Positions 57,443 through 64,000 of a DNA stretch of 64,000 nt are shown here, in pieces; within the stretch, counting starts at the first letter, position 1, and each line of letters starts with the position of its first letter. The stretch comes from Roseateles_E cavernae (GTDB lineage Bacteria > Pseudomonadota > Gammaproteobacteria > Burkholderiales > Burkholderiaceae_C). A program made the translations under genes and the position numbers. Where the stretch lies: assembly GCF_040187885.1 (NCBI RefSeq), contig NZ_JBDPLH010000007.1:1-64000 (forward strand). Direction: 5' to 3'. The notes under the pieces are model-generated. The model was not told the DNA's origin, made no database searches, and saw only the letters and a list, made by a program, of their open reading frames with translations.

Positions 57443-57709
57443 ATGGAAGCCACCGTTGCCGAACGCGGCCAGATCACCCTGCCCAAGGCGGTGCGTGATG
57501 CGCTGGGCCTGAGCAAGGGCACCACGCTCAAGGTCGAACTTGACGGCGGCCGCATCATCCTGAGCAAGAACGTCGATGACGCGCTGGCCAAGCTGCGCGG
57601 GCGTTTCAAGCTGGCCGAAGGCTTCACCAGCACCAATGATGCGATGCGCGCGCTGCGTGGCCGCGCCCCGGGCGACCCCTATCCCGCGCCCAGCGAGGAC
57701 GAGACATGA
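57443..57709 (+). CDS. vapB: AbrB/MazE-family antitoxin (VapB-like)
   Basis: This 88-residue protein has a SpoVT-AbrB swapped-hairpin DNA-binding domain (ATVAERGQITLPKAVRDALGL, KVELDGGRIILS) followed by an acidic C-terminal tail that would wrap the toxin. It overlaps the next gene by 4 bp. The paired product inhibits the toxin and represses the operon. Confidence 0.9.
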   Translation: MEATVAERGQITLPKAVRDALGLSKGTTLKVELDGGRIILSKNVDDALAKLRGRFKLAEGFTSTNDAMRALRGRAPGDPYPAPSEDET

Positions 57710-58110
57710 TCGCCGTCGACTCCTCCGTGCTGGTCGACGTGCTGACCGGCGATGCCGAGTACGGCGAGGCCTCCTCGCTGGTGTTGGCCAAGGCCTTGAG
57801 CGAGGGCGAGGTCGTCATCAGCGAAGCGGTCGTGGCCGAGGTCCAGACCCTGCTCGATACGCGCGAGACGGTGATGGATGCGCTCAACGAGTTCGGCATC
57901 CGCTTCGAGCCCATCCAGCAGGCCGCCGCCGTGCGCGCCGGCCATATGCAGCGCCGCTACCGCGATCGTGGCGGCAAGCGCGAGCGCGTGGTGGCCGATT
58001 TCCTGATCGGCGCCCATGCCCTGCTGCAGTGCCAAGCCCTGATCACCCGCGACGAAGGATTCTTCCGCGATTACTACAAGGGCCTGAGGCTCATCGTTCC
58101 CCAACGTTGA
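57706..58110 (+). CDS. vapC: PIN-domain ribonuclease toxin (VapC-like)
   Basis: This 134-residue protein has the PIN acidic residues D5 (IAVDSSV), E45 (VVAEV), D98 (VVADFLIGA) and D116 (ITRDEGFF), which coordinate Mg2+. Such toxins cut tRNA or rRNA when freed from the antitoxin. Its four acidic residues are intact, so it is likely active. Located 38 bp before acnB. Confidence 0.93.
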   Translation: MIAVDSSVLVDVLTGDAEYGEASSLVLAKALSEGEVVISEAVVAEVQTLLDTRETVMDALNEFGIRFEPIQQAAAVRAGHMQRRYRDRGGKRERVVADFLIGAHALLQCQALITRDEGFFRDYYKGLRLIVPQR

Positions 58111-58148
58111 CCCGCCCGCTGACCCCACCTAGCCCCCCAGGAGTAGCC

Positions 58149-60740
58149 ATGTTGCAAGCCTATCGCCAACACACCGCCGAGCGCGCCGCGCTGGGCATCC
58201 CGCCCCTGCCTTTGGACGCCAAGCAGGTGGCCGAGCTGATCGAGCTGATCAAGACGCCCCCGACCGGGGAAGGCGAGTTCCTGCTGGACCTGCTGACGCA
58301 CCGCGTGCCCCCGGGCGTCGATGACGCCGCCAAGGTCAAGGCCAGCTTCCTGGCCGCCGTGGCCCATGGCGACCTGACTGTGGGACTGATTTCCAAGGCC
58401 AAGGCCACCGAGCTGCTGGGCACCATGGTGGGCGGCTACAACGTCCATCCGCTGATCGAGCTGCTGGACGATGCCGCCGTGGCCGAGGTCGCCGCCGCCG
58501 GCCTGAAGAAGACCCTGCTGATGTTCGACTTCTTCAACGATGTCGCCGAGAAGGCCAAGGCCGGCAATGCGCAGGCCAAGGCCGTGATGCAGAGCTGGGC
58601 CGAGGCCGAGTGGTTCACCTCGCGCCCCGAAGTCGCCAAGAAAATCACCGTGACCGTGTTCAAGGTGCCCGGCGAGACCAATACCGACGATCTGTCGCCG
58701 GCCCCCGATGCCTGGAGCCGCCCGGACATCCCGCTGCACTATCTGGCGATGCTGAAGAACACCCGTCCCGGCGCGGCCTTCGTGCCCGAGGAAGACGGCA
58801 AGCGCGGCCCGATGAAATTCATCGAGGAGCTGAAGAGCAAGGGCCATCTGGTGGCCTATGTCGGCGATGTGGTCGGCACCGGCTCCTCGCGCAAGAGCGC
58901 CACCAACAGCGTGATCTGGGCCACCGGCCAGGACATCCCCTTCGTGCCGAACAAGCGCTTCGGCGGCGTCACGCTGGGCGGCAAGATCGCGCCTATCTTC
59001 TTCAACACGCAGGAAGACTCCGGCGCACTGCCGATCGAGGTCGATGTCTCGGCCTTCGAGATGGGCGATGTGATCGACATCTACCCCTATGAGGGCAAGA
59101 TCGAGAAGGACGGCAAGGTCGCGGTCGAGTTCCAGCTCAAGAGCGATGTGCTGTTCGACGAGGTTCGCGCCGGCGGCCGTATCAATCTGATCATCGGCCG
59201 CTCGCTGACCGCCAAGGCTCGCGAGTTCCTGGGCCTGCCCGCCTCCACCAGCTTCCGCCTGCCCCAGCCTCCGGCCGCCACCCAGGCCGGCTTCACGCTG
59301 GCACAGAAGATGGTCGGCCGCGCCGTCGGTCTGCCGGAAGGCCAGGGCGTGCGCCCCGGCACCTATTGCGAGCCCAAGATGACCACGGTCGGCTCGCAGG
59401 ACACCACCGGCCCGATGACCCGCGACGAGCTGAAGGACCTGGCCTGCCTGGGCTTCTCGGCCGATCTGGTGATGCAGAGCTTCTGCCACACCGCCGCCTA
59501 TCCGAAGCCGGTCGACGTCAAGACCCACCGCGAGCTGCCCGCCTTCATCAGCAACCGCGGCGGCGTCTCGCTGCGCCCCGGCGACGGCGTGATCCACAGC
59601 TGGCTGAACCGCCTGCTGCTGCCCGACACCGTCGGCACCGGCGGCGACAGCCACACCCGCTTCCCGATCGGCATTTCCTTCCCGGCCGGCTCCGGCCTGG
59701 TGGCCTTCGGTGCCGCCACCGGCGTGATGCCGCTGGACATGCCCGAGTCGGTGCTGGTGCGCTTCAAGGGCCAGATGCAGCCCGGCATCACGCTGCGCGA
59801 CCTGGTCCATGCGATCCCGCTGTATGCCATCAAGCAAGGCCTGCTGACCGTCGCCAAGGCCGGCAAGATCAACGCCTTCTCGGGTCGCATCCTGGAGATC
59901 GAAGGCCTGCCTGACCTGAAGGTGGAGCAAGCCTTCGAGCTGAGCGACGCCTCGGCCGAGCGCAGCGCCGCCGGCTGCACCGTGCACCTGAACCCCGAGC
60001 CGATCAAGGAATACCTCACCAGCAATATCGTGCTGATGAAGAACATGATCGCCGACGGCTACGCCGACGCCCGCACCCTGCAGCGCCGCATCCAGGCCGT
60101 CGAAGCCTGGCTGGCCGACCCCAAGCTGATGAAGGCCGACGCCGACGCCGAGTACGCCCACGTCATCGAGATCGACCTGGCCGACATCAAGGAGCCCATC
60201 CTGTGCTGCCCGAATGATCCGGACGATGCCAAGTTCCTCAGCGATGTGGCCGGCACCAAGATCGACGAGGTCTTCATCGGCTCCTGCATGACGAACATCG
60301 GCCACTTCCGTGCCGCCTCCAAGCTGCTGGAAGGCAAGCGCGACATCCCGGTCAAGCTGTGGGTCGCCCCGCCGACCAAGATGGACGCCCAGGAGCTGAC
60401 CAAGGAAGGCCATTACGGCACCTTCGGCACGGCCGGTGCGCGCATGGAAATGCCGGGCTGCTCGCTGTGCATGGGCAATCAGGCCCAGGTCAAGGAAGGC
60501 GCCACCGTGGTGTCCACCTCCACGCGCAACTTCCCCAACCGTTTGGGCAAGAACAGCAACGTCTACCTGGCCTCGGCCGAGCTGGCCGCGATCGCCTCCA
60601 AGCTAGGCCGCATCCCGACCGTGGCCGAGTACCACGCGGACATGGGCGTGATCAATGCCGACGGCAGCAAGATCTACAAGTACATGAACTTCGACCAGAT
60701 CGAAGAGTACGCGGAGACGGCCAAGGGCGTGACGGCCTGA
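58149..60740 (+). CDS. acnB: Bifunctional aconitate hydratase 2/2-methylisocitrate dehydratase
   Basis: This 863-residue AcnB isomerises citrate to isocitrate. The start MLQAYRQHTAERA sits behind AGGAG. Cysteines in GSCMTNIGHF and GCSLCMGNQA hold the 4Fe-4S cluster. The N-terminal HEAT-like and swivel domains are present, and length matches E. coli AcnB. Shares the TCA block with gltA, sdh and mdh. Confidence 0.98.
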   Translation: MLQAYRQHTAERAALGIPPLPLDAKQVAELIELIKTPPTGEGEFLLDLLTHRVPPGVDDAAKVKASFLAAVAHGDLTVGLISKAKATELLGTMVGGYNVHPLIELLDDAAVAEVAAAGLKKTLLMFDFFNDVAEKAKAGNAQAKAVMQSWAEAEWFTSRPEVAKKITVTVFKVPGETNTDDLSPAPDAWSRPDIPLHYLAMLKNTRPGAAFVPEEDGKRGPMKFIEELKSKGHLVAYVGDVVGTGSSRKSATNSVIWATGQDIPFVPNKRFGGVTLGGKIAPIFFNTQEDSGALPIEVDVSAFEMGDVIDIYPYEGKIEKDGKVAVEFQLKSDVLFDEVRAGGRINLIIGRSLTAKAREFLGLPASTSFRLPQPPAATQAGFTLAQKMVGRAVGLPEGQGVRPGTYCEPKMTTVGSQDTTGPMTRDELKDLACLGFSADLVMQSFCHTAAYPKPVDVKTHRELPAFISNRGGVSLRPGDGVIHSWLNRLLLPDTVGTGGDSHTRFPIGISFPAGSGLVAFGAATGVMPLDMPESVLVRFKGQMQPGITLRDLVHAIPLYAIKQGLLTVAKAGKINAFSGRILEIEGLPDLKVEQAFELSDASAERSAAGCTVHLNPEPIKEYLTSNIVLMKNMIADGYADARTLQRRIQAVEAWLADPKLMKADADAEYAHVIEIDLADIKEPILCCPNDPDDAKFLSDVAGTKIDEVFIGSCMTNIGHFRAASKLLEGKRDIPVKLWVAPPTKMDAQELTKEGHYGTFGTAGARMEMPGCSLCMGNQAQVKEGATVVSTSTRNFPNRLGKNSNVYLASAELAAIASKLGRIPTVAEYHADMGVINADGSKIYKYMNFDQIEEYAETAKGVTA

Positions 60741-60762
60741 GTCTGAATCGGGCTTGACCGAT

Positions 60763-60797
60763 CAGCGGCCCGCCGACGCGAAGTCGGCGGGCCGCTG
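60763..60797 (+). terminator. Terminator-like hairpin after acnB
   Basis: A perfect 15-bp stem (60763-60777 with 60783-60797) with loop GCGAA lies 22 bp after the stop. The T run is short (TCTTTG), so termination may be partial. Confidence 0.75.
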
Positions 60798-60889
60798 TCT
60801 TTGTGGCCGGCGCGGTACAAAGTCGCATGAAGCGCCTGCGCTTTCACTTACAGTCGATGCGATGACGCCCACCGCGCCGGAGTGATGCC

Positions 60890-62515
60890 ATGAGTGCAGC
60901 TCAGCCCAAACCGACCTCGGCCTACAAGGTGCTGGTGGTCGACGACCAGCAGCAGATGCGCCAGATCATCCGCGAGTCGCTGTACCGACTGGGCATACGC
61001 ACGGTGCTGATGGCCGGCAATGCGGCCGAGGCCCTGAAGGCCATGCGTGGCGAAGGCATCGACCTGGTGCTCAGCGACTACAACCTCGGCGAAGGCCCGG
61101 ACGGCCAGCAGCTGCTGGAGGCCGCGCGCGGCGCCAAGCTGCTGAGCCCGGTCGCACCGTGGATCTACATCACCGCCAACGCCCTGCGCACCGACATCCT
61201 GGCGGCCGGCGATTTCATGCCCGATGGCTATATCGTCAAGCCCTTCACCGACCAGCTGCTGTCGCGCTATATCGAGGCGCTGTCGACCCGCAAGCAGACG
61301 CTGGCGCCCCTGCTGCTGGCGGTCGAGGCCCAGCAATGGGAGCAGGTGCTGGAGGCCGCCGAAGGCTTCATCCGGCGCGGCGATGCACTCAGCGTCGAAG
61401 GCCTGAAGCAGAAGGCTCAGGCCTTGATGCGGCTGGCCCGCTTCGAGGACGCCCGTGCCTGCTATGCGCAGGCGCTGCAGCTGAACTCCGAGCTGTCCTG
61501 GGCCCAGCTGGGTCAGGCCCAGGCCCTGCGTGCGCAGGGCAAGACCGAGCAAGCCCGCGCCGCGCTGGAACAGCTGACACGCGATCAGCCCTCCTATGCC
61601 AGCGCCTATGACGTGCTGCTGGAAATGGCCGAAGACCAGGGCGACGCACAGGCGGCGATGGGCATCGCCCAGACCGTCGCCGATCTGGTGCCGAACGCCA
61701 AGCGCAAGCTGCGCCTGGGCAGCCTGGCCCTGGGTGCCGGCGAGACCGAGACCGCGTTGAAGGCGTTGGAGCAGGCCGCCGCAAAGAACAAGCACGCGGT
61801 TCAACCGACGCCGCAGGCCCAGCTGCTGCTGACCCAGGCCCTGCTGGACAAGGGTGACGCCCTGCGCGCGCTGAGCCTGGCCGGCGAGCTGGCGAAGAAG
61901 TTCGCCGACGCGCCGGACGCCGGTCTGCTGGCCAAGGCGCTCAGCGCCCAGGCCCAGCAGCGCCTGGGCAATGCGGCCGCCGCGACCGCGCTGATGCAGG
62001 AGGTCGAGCAGCGCATGGCCAAGACGCCGCTGGACGAGCAGCACAAGCTGCTGATTGCGAAGAGTGCGCTGGCCACCGGCGAGACCGCGCTGGGCCAGCA
62101 GCTGATCACCGAGCTGGCACGCAACCACAGCGACCGCCCCCTGCTGCTGGCCAGTGCGCTGCGTGCTGCCGAGGGCACGCCGGCCGAGGCCGAGTGCCGG
62201 GCCCTGATCGAGCAGGTCGGCCGCGAGATGACGGAGGCGATGAACGCGCTGCAACAGGCCAAGCGCAGCGGCGATGTGGCACGGGCACTGGCGCTCGGCG
62301 AGCAGGCGCTGGCGCTGTCGCCGCAGAACTTCAATGTGCTGATCGAGCTGTGCAGCCTGCACCTGATCGCGATGGGGCGCGAGAGCGCGGATGCACGCGA
62401 GCCGCACCGCGCGCGCGCCGCCGAGTTGCTGGCCCGGCTGGAGCACAGCCATCCGAATCACGACCGCGTCGCGGCGGCCCGCAAGTTCTATCGCGAGCGC
62501 GCCGGCGCCGCCTGA
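60890..62515 (+). CDS. Response regulator with TPR domain
   Basis: This 541-residue protein has an N-terminal REC domain (D18/D19, phospho-accepting Asp63 in LSDYNLG, Lys in YIVKPF), then about ten TPR-like helical pairs (residues 145-520) such as ARFEDARACYAQALQLN. No DNA-binding output is seen, so signalling would be by protein contact. It is 3 bp before the kinase-like gene and likely its partner. Confidence 0.92.
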   Translation: MSAAQPKPTSAYKVLVVDDQQQMRQIIRESLYRLGIRTVLMAGNAAEALKAMRGEGIDLVLSDYNLGEGPDGQQLLEAARGAKLLSPVAPWIYITANALRTDILAAGDFMPDGYIVKPFTDQLLSRYIEALSTRKQTLAPLLLAVEAQQWEQVLEAAEGFIRRGDALSVEGLKQKAQALMRLARFEDARACYAQALQLNSELSWAQLGQAQALRAQGKTEQARAALEQLTRDQPSYASAYDVLLEMAEDQGDAQAAMGIAQTVADLVPNAKRKLRLGSLALGAGETETALKALEQAAAKNKHAVQPTPQAQLLLTQALLDKGDALRALSLAGELAKKFADAPDAGLLAKALSAQAQQRLGNAAAATALMQEVEQRMAKTPLDEQHKLLIAKSALATGETALGQQLITELARNHSDRPLLLASALRAAEGTPAEAECRALIEQVGREMTEAMNALQQAKRSGDVARALALGEQALALSPQNFNVLIELCSLHLIAMGRESADAREPHRARAAELLARLEHSHPNHDRVAAARKFYRERAGAA

Positions 62516-62518
62516 GCC

Positions 62519-63148
62519 ATGCTGGATCGCTACCTCAACGCCGCGGTGCTGCACGACCTGAAGAACCGCCTGGCCATCCTCAGCGACGAACTGACCAAGC
62601 TCGGCCGGCTGGATCTGCCGGCCCAGGCCCATCAGCATGCGCGCCAGGCCCATGAGCAGGCCCATGTGCTGACCCGCAAGCTGGTCGAATTCCTGACCGC
62701 TCAGCAGGCCAGCGAGGCCGGCGGCCTGCGCGCCGCCGCGGCCGAGGAGATTCCCGAGGCGATGCTGCAGGACATGCATGCCGAGGCCCAGATGCTGATA
62801 CACGGCGGGCTGCAGCTGCAGCTGGAGATCGCCGCTGCGGTGCCGGCCTTCTGGTTCTTCGACCAGCATCTGGTGCGGCTGGCGCTCGACTCGGCGCTCT
62901 ACAACGCGCTGCGCTTCGCACACAGCCGCATCGTGCTGGGCCTGCGGGTCGAGGACGGCCAGCTGTGCTTTTCGGTGCGCGATGACGGCCCCGGCCTGCA
63001 GGCCACGCCGGCCCACAACTCGACGGGCCTGGGCCGCCTGGTCTGCGACGAGGTCGCCAAGGCCCATCGCAACAAGGGCCGCAGCGGCCGCAGCGTGCTG
63101 CGCAACCATGCGGACGGCGGCGCGGTGTTCGAGCTGTTTCTGCCCTGA
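62519..63148 (+). CDS. Minimal histidine kinase-like ATPase
   Basis: This 209-residue protein has a short N-terminal dimerisation-like helix with HDLKNRLAIL (possible phospho-accepting His12), and a HATPase domain with DSALYNALRF (N-box), VRDDGPGL (G1) and STGLGRLV (G2). It has no sensor, HAMP or transmembrane part, so its input must come from a partner protein. Directly after the REC-TPR gene; the two probably form a signalling pair. Confidence 0.88.
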   Translation: MLDRYLNAAVLHDLKNRLAILSDELTKLGRLDLPAQAHQHARQAHEQAHVLTRKLVEFLTAQQASEAGGLRAAAAEEIPEAMLQDMHAEAQMLIHGGLQLQLEIAAAVPAFWFFDQHLVRLALDSALYNALRFAHSRIVLGLRVEDGQLCFSVRDDGPGLQATPAHNSTGLGRLVCDEVAKAHRNKGRSGRSVLRNHADGGAVFELFLP

Positions 63149-63195
63149 TGCGTCAAGACCGGCCTGCTAGCATGCCGGCTTCCCTGCCCTCGCCC

Positions 63196-64000
63196 ATGCC
63201 GATGAATCCGACCCGTGCCCTCCTCCTGGTCCTGCTGTCCCTGGCCGGCAGCGCCCAAGCCGCCGAGCTGAAGCTGCGCATCCTGCAGACCAGCGATGTG
63301 CACATGAATCTGCTGAACTACGACTACTACCAGGACAAGAGCACCGATGAATACGGCCTGGCCAAGACCGTCAGCCTGATCAAGGCGGCACGGGCCGAGG
63401 CCAGGAACAGCCTGCTGTTCGACAACGGCGATCTGCTGCAGGGCAATCCGCTGGGCGATGTGGTGGCGCGGGTCAGGCCGCTGGCCAAGGACGCCGTGCA
63501 CCCGGCCTACAAGGTGCTGAACCTGCTGAAGGTGGACGCCGCCAATATCGGCAACCACGAGTTCAACTACGGTCTGCCCTTCCTGCGCCAGGCCATCGCC
63601 GGCGCGCAATTCCCCTATGTCAGCGCCAATGTAGTCGAGGCCGGCAGCGGCAAGCCGGCCTTCACGCCCTATGTGATTCTGCAGCGCACGCTCGTCGACG
63701 AGGCCGGTCAGAGCCATGCGCTGAAGATCGGCGTGATCGGCTTTGTGCCGCCGCAGATCATGCAGTGGGACCGCCAGCATCTGGAAGGCCGGGTCCAGGC
63801 GCTGGACATCATCGAGGCGGCCCGGCGCTATCTGCCCGAGATGCGCGCGGCCGGCGCCGAGTTGGTGGTGGCGATCGCGCACAGCGGCTTCGAGAAGACC
63901 GAGCAGCCCGAGTTCGCCGAGAACGTGGCCGCCCAACTGGCCCGGGTGCCAGGTGTTGACACCTTGCTACTGGGCCATGCCCATGCCGAGTTCCCCAGCC
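63196..64000 (+). CDS. cpdB: 2',3'-cyclic-nucleotide 2'-phosphodiesterase/3'-nucleotidase (3' partial)
   Basis: The N-terminal 268 residues are visible, running off the right edge. A signal peptide (RALLLVLLSLAGSAQA) is followed by the metallophosphatase motifs ILQTSDVHMN, LFDNGDLLQGN and IGNHEFNYG, matching CpdB. In the periplasm it hydrolyses cyclic and 3'-nucleotides to nucleosides. A second start codon lies 6 bp downstream (63202) and fits the signal peptide better. Confidence 0.93.
   Translation, partial: MPMNPTRALLLVLLSLAGSAQAAELKLRILQTSDVHMNLLNYDYYQDKSTDEYGLAKTVSLIKAARAEARNSLLFDNGDLLQGNPLGDVVARVRPLAKDAVHPAYKVLNLLKVDAANIGNHEFNYGLPFLRQAIAGAQFPYVSANVVEAGSGKPAFTPYVILQRTLVDEAGQSHALKIGVIGFVPPQIMQWDRQHLEGRVQALDIIEAARRYLPEMRAAGAELVVAIAHSGFEKTEQPEFAENVAAQLARVPGVDTLLLGHAHAEFPS

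Noticed and set aside
58074..60413. A 779-residue open frame antisense to acnB
   Set aside because: Shadow of a long conserved gene; no homologous motif.
57576..60740. A longer AcnB start inside vapB
   Set aside because: The extension overlaps the toxin genes in another frame; ATG at 58149 has AGGAG and gives the normal length.
60848..63109. A 753-residue minus open frame over the REC-TPR and kinase genes
   Set aside because: Gln/Leu/Gly-rich shadow; the + strand genes have clear catalytic motifs.

Overview
The window is high-GC, gene-dense DNA of a betaproteobacterium. The TCA-cycle gene order (sdhCDAB-sdhE-gltA divergent from mdh, with a GntR regulator between and acnB nearby) and the protein sequences suggest Burkholderiales, probably the Roseateles/Pelomonas/Rubrivivax group. 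The genus is an inference. I see no tRNA, rRNA, IS element, prophage or CRISPR array, and no stretch over 300 bases lacks a gene.

Bases 1-25,011 form the most unusual region. The + strand holds the 3' part of a giant gene, open at the left edge. It encodes 160 uninterrupted octapeptides (consensus L-S-T-x-Q-[ILV]-x-[AG]) arranged in 17-octad (408 bp) super-repeats and ending in an RTX/FrpC-like calcium-binding C-terminus. Converging on it, from 25,011 down to 4,664, is a run of 19 tightly packed minus-strand genes that reads as one operon: a TPR-GT41 (OGT/SPINDLY-like) glycosyltransferase; a complete type I secretion system (ABC, membrane fusion protein, TolC-like protein); an acyl-building set (acyl ligase, two acyl carrier proteins, FkbH-like protein, KAS III, MaoC-SDR fusion, SDR, metallo-beta-lactamase hydrolase, GNAT transferase, methyltransferase); FdtA/FdtB-type enzymes for dTDP-3-amino-3,6-dideoxyhexose; two further glycosyltransferases; and an AlgX-like SGNH protein. 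My reading is a secretion-plus-glycosylation island for the repeat protein, analogous to flagellin glycosylation islands but coupled to type I secretion. This is inference from gene content and layout.

Bases 25,283-39,687 are mixed chromosomal genes: an unknown small protein, a DUF1993 protein, a D-2-hydroxyacid dehydrogenase, a split chromate transporter, upp, a frameshifted MASE1-GGDEF diguanylate cyclase, rlmB, a DUF1624 membrane acyltransferase-like protein, an HtrA-like protease, a hybrid histidine kinase paired with a periplasmic-binding lipoprotein, a luciferase-like flavoprotein and a chemoreceptor.

Bases 39,810-48,272 hold purL and a LacI-regulated operon (regulator, ribokinase, nucleoside hydrolase, amidohydrolase-type deaminase) that looks like nucleoside breakdown, with a perfect 16-bp operator palindrome upstream. 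Bases 48,385-60,797 are the TCA-cycle block (gltA, sdhE, sdhBADC, gntR, mdh, a citrate-lyase-beta-like gene, acnB) with a VapBC-type toxin-antitoxin pair inserted before acnB. The right end carries a REC-TPR response regulator, a minimal histidine kinase-like ATPase and the start of cpdB.
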